This document shows positions 1 to 5,545 of a DNA stretch of 8,000 nucleotides, in pieces. This DNA comes from Bryobacterales bacterium (lineage in GTDB: Bacteria; Acidobacteriota; Terriglobia; Bryobacterales; Bryobacteraceae): positions 1-8,000 of the forward strand of contig PKZC01000290.1 in assembly GCA_003132905.1 (NCBI GenBank). The letters are read 5' to 3'. Numbering within the stretch: position 1 is the stretch's first letter; each line of letters begins with the position of its first letter. The position numbers and the translations under genes are program-made. The notes beneath the pieces were generated by a model. That model worked only from the letters and a program-made list of their open reading frames with translations. It searched no databases and was not told the DNA's origin.

Positions 1-2
1 CG

Positions 3-1034
3 AAGAGGAGTGCGACACAAGCTCTGGAAGCGATCCGCGAAGCGGGCAACCGGGGGCACAACTTTGTCGTAGATGCGGACATTCAGGGCTACTTTGACGG
101 CATCGATCGAAGCATTTTGATGGATCTGGTGAAGGAGCGAATCTCGGATCGAAGGGTATTGAAGTTAATCCGACAGTGGCTGGAAGCCGGAGTGATGGAG
201 GATGGGATGGTGAGAGAGACCCTGGCAGGAACACCGCAAGGAGGCGTGATCTCGGCGCTGCTGGCCAACATCTACCTGAACAAACTGGATCGGATCTGGG
301 CGGCACGATGCTCGTCGCTCGGAGTGCTGGTCCGGTATGCCGATGATTTCGTCGCGCTGTGCCGGACGGAGTCGCAGGCCAGGGAAGCGCTTCGGCGGAT
401 CGGGCTGGTGATGGACCGGCTCGGTTTGAAACTGCACCCGGAGAAGACGCCACACGCCCGGTTATCTTCGAGTGGATGTTTTCTGGTGCACGACTTCCGG
501 TTATCTTCGAGTGTGCTGCCAGCGCGGATGGTGGACTTGAGACGCGGTAAGGATAGTTTTGTGTTTTTGGGCTGCACGATTCGAAAGAAGCGGAGCATAC
601 AACGGAACCCGCGCGCGCATTACGTGCAACGGTGGCCGTCGCCCAAAGCGATGAAGCGAGTCCGGACACGTGTGCATGAGTTGACCGATTCGCGACACAG
701 CGGGAAAGACGTGAAGCAGATTATCGCGACGCTGAATCTTGTACTCCGGGGATGGGGAAACTACTTCCGGACGGGCAACGCCGAACGGAAGTTCAATCAA
801 CTGGACAGCTATGTCTATCATCGACTGGTCCAATGGATGGGTCGTCGGGGAGGGCAGCGCCGCCAGCGGATGGAAAAGTGGACCCACGAACGTTTTGTCG
901 GAATGGGCTTGTATCAACTGCGCGGCAGCGTGAAATACCTGGCGCAAGCCACACCAGTAAGATCATCGTTAAGCCGTGTGCAGGAAAACTGCACGCACGG
1001 TTTGAAAGGGGTTCTTAGAAACGGGCCGGTGTAA
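3..1034 (+). CDS. ltrA: Group II intron reverse transcriptase/maturase, 5'-truncated by window edge
   Basis: RNA-directed DNA polymerase and maturase of the intron. It helps the intron RNA fold and splice, and copies it into DNA at the target. The frame is open from base 3, and the first visible residues KRSATQAL belong to the RT N-terminal region, so TTG/ATG codons at 117/120 are internal. In order: motif A DADIQGYFDGID (about 72-107), motif B GTPQGGVISALLANIYLNK (about 228-285), the catalytic YADD (336-347), motif D GLKLHPEKT (to 449), the primer-grip FLGC, then domain X/GIIM with NLVLRGWGNYFRTGN. About 343 residues are visible; relatives have roughly 420. Between HPEKT and RMVDLRRGK, which are normally adjacent, there are 25 extra residues rich in Ser/Leu (see repeat entry). 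Activity is therefore uncertain, although the catalytic residues are intact. The C-terminal about 20 codons overlap domain V, and the stop codon at 1032-1034 lies in the domain VI loop. Confidence 0.93.
   Translation, partial: KRSATQALEAIREAGNRGHNFVVDADIQGYFDGIDRSILMDLVKERISDRRVLKLIRQWLEAGVMEDGMVRETLAGTPQGGVISALLANIYLNKLDRIWAARCSSLGVLVRYADDFVALCRTESQAREALRRIGLVMDRLGLKLHPEKTPHARLSSSGCFLVHDFRLSSSVLPARMVDLRRGKDSFVFLGCTIRKKRSIQRNPRAHYVQRWPSPKAMKRVRTRVHELTDSRHSGKDVKQIIATLNLVLRGWGNYFRTGNAERKFNQLDSYVYHRLVQWMGRRGGQRRQRMEKWTHERFVGMGLYQLRGSVKYLAQATPVRSSLSRVQENCTHGLKGVLRNGPV
450..524 (+). repeat. 75-bp in-frame insertion in the RT gene with a 39-bp-period direct repeat
   Basis: The 17-bp word CCGGTTATCTTCGAGTG occurs at 458-474 and again, identically, at 497-513, a 39-bp period. 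Both copies fall in a 75-bp stretch separating two RT segments (HPEKT and RMVDLRRGK) that are contiguous in RTs of this type. The stretch adds 25 codons without changing frame, and both repeat copies encode RLSSS. The boundaries are inferred from the protein and could shift a few bases. Its origin is unknown. Repeated short words of this kind also occur at the ends of some insertion sequences such as the IS21 family, so a remnant terminus is one possibility. Confidence 0.7.
971..1003 (+). ncRNA. Group II intron domain V (catalytic hairpin)
   Basis: The sequence folds as canonical domain V. An 8-bp lower stem pairs AAGCCGTG (971-978) with CACGGTTT (996-1003). A 2-nt bulge CG (994-995) sits on the 3' side. 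A 5-bp upper stem pairs TGCAG (979-983) with CTGCA (989-993), and an A-rich GAAAA loop closes it. The AGC catalytic triad is at 972-974. Domain V binds the catalytic metal ions for splicing. It lies wholly inside the RT reading frame. Confidence 0.88.
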
Positions 1035-1057
1035 ACCGGTACCGCGCTAAAATCTAC
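1008..1057 (+). ncRNA. Probable group II intron domain VI
   Basis: Just after domain V, CCGGT (1026-1030) pairs with ACCGG (1035-1039) around a GTAA (GNRA) tetraloop. The stem is extended by a G-T pair (1025/1040) and GG/CC pairs on the other side of an unpaired A1041. A lower pairing of TTAG (1015-1018) with CTAA (1047-1050) is also possible. The position and GNRA-capped stem fit domain VI, which carries the branch-point adenosine. I cannot decide which A is the branch point, because that depends on the uncertain 3' splice site. Confidence 0.55.
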
Positions 1058-1080
1058 CCATCGAGCCATCCCGGGCGAAA

Positions 1081-1467
1081 TTGTCGATTTCCGAGGTCGG
1101 GCGTAAGGTTGGATTGCGCACCTCCGCAATTCGCTACTACGAACAGATCGGCATCCTGGAGCCAGCGCGGCGCGTGAGTGGTCAGCGGCGATATGACGAG
1201 ACGGTGCTTTACAGGCTGGCCGTGATCCGGCGGGCGCAGGAAGTGGGCTTTACCTTAGACGAGATCCGGCAGTTGTTCTTCGGCTTCTCCCAGTCCACGC
1301 CGATTTCCCAGAGATGGAAAAAGATCGCGGAGTAGAAGATGGTTGAATTGGACGCCCGGATGGAACAGATTCAGAGCATGCGCAAGCTTTTGAAGAAGTT
1401 AGAAACATGCTGCGAATGCGAAACGGTGGAGCGCTGCGGCGCCGGGATTCTCGGAGTTACTCGTTAG
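1081..1467 (+). pseudogene. MerR-family transcriptional regulator, disrupted (no clear start, internal TAG)
   Basis: The winged-helix MerR DNA-binding domain is clear: SISEVGRKVGLRTSAIRYYE, then GILEPARRVSGQRRYDE and LAVIRRAQEVGFTLDEI. This family bends promoter DNA and activates transcription on sensing a metal, oxidant or ligand. The frame stops at TAG 1333-1335 after 84 codons. It then continues, in the same frame, for 43 more codons to TAG 1465-1467 with a typical MerR dimerisation helix (VELDARMEQIQSMRKLLKKL) and a cysteine cluster CCECETVERC, a likely metal- or redox-binding end. I infer a single nonsense change. The 5' end is also suspect. TTG 1081 has no good ribosome site, and the frame is closed by TAA 1048-1050 at the intron end, so the original start may lie in an exon left of the intron. 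The alternative is a functional 84-aa truncated repressor. Confidence 0.75.
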
Positions 1468-1915
1468 GCTCGGCCAGATCGTCGTCATCCGGAAGATCGC
1501 TCATTTCATCTTCCTCGCCCACACCCTCGTCTTCATCCTCTTCAGCAAAGACGTTCGATTTTCCATGAACCCGCGGTTCCCGAACGCCGGGTTCTTCGGC
1601 AAACACGCTCGACTCTTCGGGAGTCAGGAAAGCGTGCGTTCTCGCTGGCGCTTCCTCTTCCAGTGCTTCGGGAAGAAGGGATTCGGCTTCCGGGTCTGCC
1701 AGTTCGACTTCGAGCACGACGCCAAGGACCGCTTGGGCTGGAAGCTCGACGGCTTCTTCCGCCGATAGCGGATACTCACATTCGCAACAATCGCTACATC
1801 GCTTGCAGCGCTCGCAACGATGATTCGAGCAAGCGTCCTTGGTGCAATAGGCGCAAATGTTGCTGGATACTTCGCCACAAATGCTGCAAGTGAAAACCGC
1901 CGCCGGCACCATCAT
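1457..1915 (-). CDS. Cysteine-rich zinc-finger-like protein with acidic C-terminal tail
   Basis: Not a recognised named gene; 152 aa from ATG 1915. That start overlaps the upstream gene's stop as ATGA, which is why I prefer it to the longer in-frame start at 1972. A second ATG follows at once at 1912. Residues 10-46 hold eleven Cys and one His: CSIC, then CAYC, C29-x2-H32, CERC at 34-37, then C40, C43, C44 and C46. The spacing suggests two zinc sites in a treble-clef or AN1/HIT-like arrangement, but this is my inference. Residues 51-152 look disordered and are very rich in Glu/Asp, ending in DDDDLAEPNE. There is no signal peptide, so it is probably cytoplasmic, unlike the two genes upstream of it in the operon. 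It could bind protein partners through the acidic tail. Its 3' end overlaps the merR remnant by 11 bp, convergently. Confidence 0.72.
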   Translation of the reverse strand: MMVPAAVFTCSICGEVSSNICAYCTKDACSNHRCERCKRCSDCCECEYPLSAEEAVELPAQAVLGVVLEVELADPEAESLLPEALEEEAPARTHAFLTPEESSVFAEEPGVREPRVHGKSNVFAEEDEDEGVGEEDEMSDLPDDDDLAEPNE

Positions 1916-2511
1916 GGCTGGACGACCTTCTTGCTCTTGGGCGCGGGCTGCTTGAGTAGCGCCGCGCGGCAACGCTGGGCTTCACGATCGGCCACTTGAA
2001 ATTCCTCTTCCTTTTGTGTCGCCAGGTCCTGCAGATACTTTCTCATGCGATCGCGATTCGTGCTGTTTTCGGCGATCACCGACTGCATGATGGATGCCAG
2101 CGCCGGGTTCTGATACTTGCGCACACCCTCGGTGAGCGAACCAAGCGTTGACTCTACAGCTTGCATGCGAAAGTAGGTTTCCAGGCCGAGCGGCAGGCGC
2201 TCCGGCTGCCTGGAAAATGCCTCACTGACGGAGATCAAATATTTGAGCTGGGCTTGTGCCGTGTTCCATTGAGCGACATAGGTTTCTGACGCGCCTTTGG
2301 ACGCCCAATCGGCGGGCTGCACTTGGTCAATGACCGGCTTTAGATGCTGCGCCTGCGTGCTCAAGGCGTCGATCAACTTACGAGCGTCCCATTCGGAAGC
2401 TACCCCTTGATCGGCTGCGGGCTGATCGGCCGCCGGCTGAGCGGCATCAGGGGTTTGTCCTAGGGCCAAGGCAACGGACAGGCAGGATAGCGATATGAGT
2501 GCCAACTTCAT
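1912..2511 (-). CDS. Exported protein of unknown function, 199 aa
   Basis: I do not recognise the family. The N-terminus MKLALISLSCLSVALALGQ is a clean signal peptide with likely cleavage before Gln19. A cysteine at residue 10 is inside the hydrophobic core rather than at a lipobox, so I do not call a lipoprotein. A low-complexity linker with repeated PAADQ follows (about 20-36). The rest (about 40-190) looks all-helical and amphipathic with many Gln, Glu and Arg, and ends in a basic PKSKKVVQP tail. ATG 2511 is chosen over an in-frame start at 2562 because AGGGAAGG sits 5 nt before it and the signal peptide starts there. It is 78 bp after the FecR-domain gene and overlaps the cysteine-rich gene by 4 bp, so translational coupling is likely. 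A periplasmic scaffold or helical accessory protein is possible. Confidence 0.8.
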   Translation of the reverse strand: MKLALISLSCLSVALALGQTPDAAQPAADQPAADQGVASEWDARKLIDALSTQAQHLKPVIDQVQPADWASKGASETYVAQWNTAQAQLKYLISVSEAFSRQPERLPLGLETYFRMQAVESTLGSLTEGVRKYQNPALASIMQSVIAENSTNRDRMRKYLQDLATQKEEEFQVADREAQRCRAALLKQPAPKSKKVVQP

Positions 2512-2516
2512 GGTGA

Positions 2517-2524
2517 CCTTCCCT
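2517..2524 (-). promoter_or_regulatory. Shine-Dalgarno site deciding the start of the 199-aa exported protein
   Basis: On the minus strand AGGGAAGG lies 5 nt upstream of ATG 2511. The alternative in-frame start at 2562 would place 17 non-signal residues before the signal peptide. Confidence 0.65.
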
Positions 2525-2589
2525 AAGGCTAGTTTGGCACAATTCCACCGGAAGCCTGGCACGGACGGAAAGTGACGCGAACGGGCGCC

Positions 2590-3405
2590 CTAACCTGGCG
2601 GTGGGGCGGTAGTTGGAGTTCCAGAGGGAGGCGCCGTGGTGGGCGGAGCTGGGGGAGCTTTGTCTGCACTCGGGCCGCCGCCACCCGGAATGGGAATGCC
2701 GCCCACGCGACCCGGGGGACTGATGGCGATCCGATAGGCCGCATCGCCCAAAGCGCGCACGATACGATGGGCCAATTCGTTCTTATCGATAGCTCCTCTC
2801 GCCAGCGGCTCATCCTTGTACACGTGCAGCGATTCGCCCGCATTCACGATTTTCGGCGAGCCCGGTTTCAGTGCGTGCCGGACTTCCACAGAGCCTTCTT
2901 CCACCGAAACGATGGTGGTGTCGTCGTCGTCGTTGACGCTGACATCGAAGATAGTGCCTCGCACCGAGATAACGGCGGTAGGCGTCATCACGCGATTCGG
3001 ATTGGGCTGGCCGCCCCAGCGTTGGATATGTACTTTGACCCGGCCAACGAAAAGATCTAAAAGATCGTGAAGATTGCCGGGATTTTTCCGGAAAATGACG
3101 TTTGAACTGGGATAAACCTCAAAAGTGCTTCCGTCCGACGTTTCCAGCTTGGCGTAACCGTCGGGGCCGGTGAGGATCACTTGCTGGGCCTGCACCTGGT
3201 CGCCGACGTTCAACGCCCACTGTTCAGAGTCGCGAAGCACGGAAACCTGCCCGGTCATAGTGACGACCTTGGCAGCAGCCTCAGGCGAGGTGGGGAACAA
3301 CTGGGCAAAGCAGATTTGAGCGGTGGCTACAACCAGCAGCCCGCAAACCCACCCGTGGATGCCACTCAACCTCATAAAGTTAACTAGTACCCTGACCGAT
3401 TTCAC
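2590..3405 (-). CDS. FecR-domain exported protein with proline-rich C-terminus
   Basis: The N-terminal signal sequence (hydrophobic WVCGLLVVATAQICFAQ, about 19-35) is followed by a FecR domain at about 45-200. It includes GQVSVLRDSEQW, the GDQVQAQQVILTGPDGYAKL block, and the hallmark MTPTAVISVRGTIFDVSV with a following VEEGSVEV. FecR domains are small beta-rich periplasmic modules best known for relaying TonB-receptor signals to ECF sigma factors. Here there is no anti-sigma N-terminal domain, no sigma factor and no receptor in view, so the role is open. An Asp run (about 149-152) and a Pro/Gly/Thr-rich tail (about 230-271) look flexible. The start is uncertain: GTG 3405 gives 271 aa, and ATG 3375 gives 261 aa and a more compact signal peptide. 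Neither has a strong ribosome site. It is first in a three-gene minus-strand operon. Confidence 0.85.
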   Translation of the reverse strand: MKSVRVLVNFMRLSGIHGWVCGLLVVATAQICFAQLFPTSPEAAAKVVTMTGQVSVLRDSEQWALNVGDQVQAQQVILTGPDGYAKLETSDGSTFEVYPSSNVIFRKNPGNLHDLLDLFVGRVKVHIQRWGGQPNPNRVMTPTAVISVRGTIFDVSVNDDDDTTIVSVEEGSVEVRHALKPGSPKIVNAGESLHVYKDEPLARGAIDKNELAHRIVRALGDAAYRIAISPPGRVGGIPIPGGGGPSADKAPPAPPTTAPPSGTPTTAPPPG

Positions 3406-3573
3406 AATTAAGTACTATGCGGCTTCCTGCTAACCCAAGTCTTAACAACACAGTCTACCATCAAAAGTGCATAGCAAGCAGGTATCCTATCGGGATTTTC
3501 GTAACGAAGCTGTATAGAATCAAGTCAATGCAGGAAAGGGAATTGAACGTCAGGATACAATAGGACTCGTTCT
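3406..3573 (+). promoter_or_regulatory. Divergent intergenic region, probably holding promoters for both operons
   Basis: This 168-bp stretch is more AT-rich than the genes and separates divergent starts, so both operons should be driven from here. I see no textbook -35/-10 pair. Partial -10-like words on the plus strand are TAGAAT (3515-3520) and TACAAT (3556-3561), without properly spaced -35 boxes. TTCGTAACGAA (3498-3508) is an 11-bp palindrome with 5-bp arms and is an operator candidate. AGGA at 3562-3565 is a plausible ribosome site 8 nt before ATG 3574. Confidence 0.45.
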
Positions 3574-5511
3574 ATGTGTCGGAGGGCCACAGCACGCGCA
3601 ATTTCGGTTGCAATTTTTGCATCCCTGTCGTGGTGTTTCTCGCTGCCCGCGTCGGGGCAAACCTCGATCCAAGGGGGCATTGGCTGGCGGCGCGTCGGAA
3701 ACTCGGCCATGCAGCTGGCTTTGCCGTCTCTGGCAACCGGCGCCGTGGATCGGGTCTGGTATTCTCCGGATGGCTCTAACTTGTACGCGAAAACCGCTTC
3801 CGGACGGGTTTTTCAAACCAGTGATTTCGAACAATGGCAGTTGGTGACGGACGCGAGGGTTAGCCCGCCCGCAGAGGAGATTCCGAGCGTATCGGGAGTT
3901 CCCGAGCCTGGCATTAAGCTCGCGAGCGCGCGAACCGGAGGACGGGTGTACGGGGTGGGACGGCAGGCCTACCGGTCCGACGATGGTGGCGAGTCGTGGA
4001 TCAATCTGACAGCCTATAAGGGCACTTGCATTCTCGGCGATGGTCTGGCATCGCTGGCGGTTTCGCCTAGCGATCCGGACGACGTAACGGTTGGGTCGGC
4101 TACCGGCGTGTGGCGATCGGTGGACGGTGGGCTATCCTGGACCGGCCTGAACGATTTTCTGCCGAACCTTCCGTCAGTGCATCTGCTCGGTTTGCCAAGC
4201 GGGACGCGGGGCGTTCGATTGGCCGTGGCCAATGGCTCGGCGGCGATGGAATGGGCGCCCGGCGAGAAGACGGCTTGGAAGCCGATGGATGCAACTGACC
4301 TGATGCGCGAGCAAAATTTGAAGAGCGCGTTGTCGCAGGTGTTGAAGCATTCGGTGACCGCCATCGCCACCGCGAAGGATTATATCTATGCGGGTGATTC
4401 CGAGGGGCGGCTACGAGTGTCTTCGGACGCCGGAGCGAGCTGGGGACCCGCGGGGCGGCTGGGAGAATGGGGCAAAGTAGAGGCGATCTGGGTGGACTCG
4501 AGCGACCCCCGGGTCGCGATTGCAGCGTTAAGCTCCGCAAACAGGGCAGGGCAGGAGACGGCGAAGCCTTCGTACGTGTTGCGGACCATGAACGGCGGCG
4601 GATTCTGGGACGATATCACAGCCAATTTACCCGAGACGGCCGTGGCCCACGGGGTGACGGCAGACCGAACCAGCGGCGCGATTTATCTGGCCACCGATGC
4701 GGGGATATTCTCCACTGTGGCGGATCTCGGGTCGGCGGGAAGGCCGGGCGCATGGACATCCCTGAGTGAGAATCTGCCCGCTGCCGCGGCCACCGATGTG
4801 AAATTAGACGCGGGCGGGAACCAGCTTTATGCCGCTCTGGATGGATATGGAGTCTACACGGCCATCGCACCGCACCGGTTCCGGGATGCACGAGTAGTGA
4901 GCGCCGCCGATTACAGTGCCAGGCCAGCGGCGCCGGGCGCACTGTTGAGCGTGCTGGGCGCGCGCGTAGAATCGGCTAAGAGCGATGCCGATGTGGTTGC
5001 TCCGGTGCTGGACGCTTCCAATATCGCGTCTCAGATTCAAGTTCCGTTTTCGGCCACCGGAAATATGGTGTCTTTATCGTTGAACGCCACGCAAGGCGCG
5101 CTGACATTCCAGGTACCGCTGCGAAGCGTTTCGCCGGCGATTTTTGTGGACCCAGAAGGAACGCCGTTGATCATGGACGCCGGGAGCGGCGTATTGCTGG
5201 ACGCAAGCAAACCAGCCCACGCCAGTTCCCGTATCCAGGTGCTTGCTACGGGCTTGGGACAAGTGAAACCAGATTGGCCCACCGGCCTGGAAGCGCCTTT
5301 GAAAGACCCGCCCCGCGTGGCCGCGATGGTGCACGCTTATCTGGACGGATCGCCGGTGGAAGTAACGCAAGCTTCTCTGGCTCCGGGATACGTTGGGTTT
5401 TATCTGATTGAGATTCAAATCCCACGCATTACAAACACCGGGCCGTCGGAGCTGTATCTGGATGCTGAAGGGCAACAGAGCAATCGTGTGCGGTTGTATG
5501 TCGAACAGTAG
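3574..5511 (+). CDS. Exported Asp-box beta-propeller protein with Solibacter C-terminal domain
   Basis: 645 aa with a signal peptide (basic MCRRATARA, then hydrophobic ISVAIFASLSWCFSL, cleavage near ASGQ, about 28). Residues 40-430 form a beta-propeller with sialidase/BNR-type Asp-box motifs: SDDGGESW (135-142), SVDGGLSW (182-189), SSDAGASW (283-290) and a degenerate TMNGGGFW (338-345). The catalytic Arg triad and Asp/Glu of true sialidases are not evident, so I call a propeller, not an enzyme. From about 438 (RVVSAADYSARPAAPGALLS) to the end lies the beta-rich domain known from many secreted Solibacter proteins (TIGR03437). It includes IQVPFSATG, a typical AATGLG-like LATGLGQ and a final SNRVRLYVEQ. 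The product is probably exported, perhaps surface-attached. ATG 3574 is preferred because AGGA lies 8 nt upstream and the signal peptide begins there. It is first in an operon with the kinase 34 bp downstream. Confidence 0.87.
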   Translation: MCRRATARAISVAIFASLSWCFSLPASGQTSIQGGIGWRRVGNSAMQLALPSLATGAVDRVWYSPDGSNLYAKTASGRVFQTSDFEQWQLVTDARVSPPAEEIPSVSGVPEPGIKLASARTGGRVYGVGRQAYRSDDGGESWINLTAYKGTCILGDGLASLAVSPSDPDDVTVGSATGVWRSVDGGLSWTGLNDFLPNLPSVHLLGLPSGTRGVRLAVANGSAAMEWAPGEKTAWKPMDATDLMREQNLKSALSQVLKHSVTAIATAKDYIYAGDSEGRLRVSSDAGASWGPAGRLGEWGKVEAIWVDSSDPRVAIAALSSANRAGQETAKPSYVLRTMNGGGFWDDITANLPETAVAHGVTADRTSGAIYLATDAGIFSTVADLGSAGRPGAWTSLSENLPAAAATDVKLDAGGNQLYAALDGYGVYTAIAPHRFRDARVVSAADYSARPAAPGALLSVLGARVESAKSDADVVAPVLDASNIASQIQVPFSATGNMVSLSLNATQGALTFQVPLRSVSPAIFVDPEGTPLIMDAGSGVLLDASKPAHASSRIQVLATGLGQVKPDWPTGLEAPLKDPPRVAAMVHAYLDGSPVEVTQASLAPGYVGFYLIEIQIPRITNTGPSELYLDAEGQQSNRVRLYVEQ

Positions 5512-5545
5512 AGCGCGGTTCAGCGCGAGCGGAGTTCTATAACCA

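Larger units (their letters stand above)
1..1057 (+). mobile_element. Group II intron, 3' portion (5' end outside window)
   Basis: A self-splicing retroelement, seen from within its RT gene to its 3' end. The RT/maturase gene in domain IV is followed by a recognisable domain V (971-1003) and a probable domain VI. The 3' boundary is uncertain. Group II introns normally end in A followed by a pyrimidine, and AC at 1056-1057 or AT at 1052-1053 would fit. I use 1057. The 5' end, domains I-III and the exon-binding sites lie left of the window, so class and target cannot be fixed. The RT lacks any recognisable endonuclease domain after domain X, as in several bacterial classes. The intron lies in the same orientation as the merR remnant immediately downstream. 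Confidence 0.85.

Noticed and set aside
501..947. Long minus-strand open frame (148 codons) inside the RT gene
   Set aside because: The opposite strand encodes clear RT and domain X motifs; this frame shows no family motif and is a GC-rich shadow.
752..1018. Plus-strand alternate frame ending KPCAGKLHARFERGS over domain V
   Set aside because: This is a translation of the domain V hairpin in another frame; the RT frame itself is continuous to 1034, so no frameshift is needed.
1913..1972. Longer start (1972) for the Cys-rich protein
   Set aside because: The added residues are an out-of-frame reading of the upstream gene's end; the ATGA overlap at 1915 is a much better start.
2917..2940. GTCGTCGTCGTCG-type triplet run in the FecR-domain gene
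   Set aside because: It encodes an Asp run (with flanking residues) in frame, is very short, and stays in frame on slippage; ordinary low complexity.
3543..3561. TTGAAC (3543-3548) and TACAAT (3556-3561) as a sigma-70 promoter
   Set aside because: Spacing is 7 bp instead of about 17, so they cannot form one promoter.
4100..4540. Minus-strand 146-codon frame within the propeller gene, rich in Arg/Pro/Ser
   Set aside because: Composition is typical of the reverse reading of a GC-rich gene, and the plus strand holds the Asp-box motifs.
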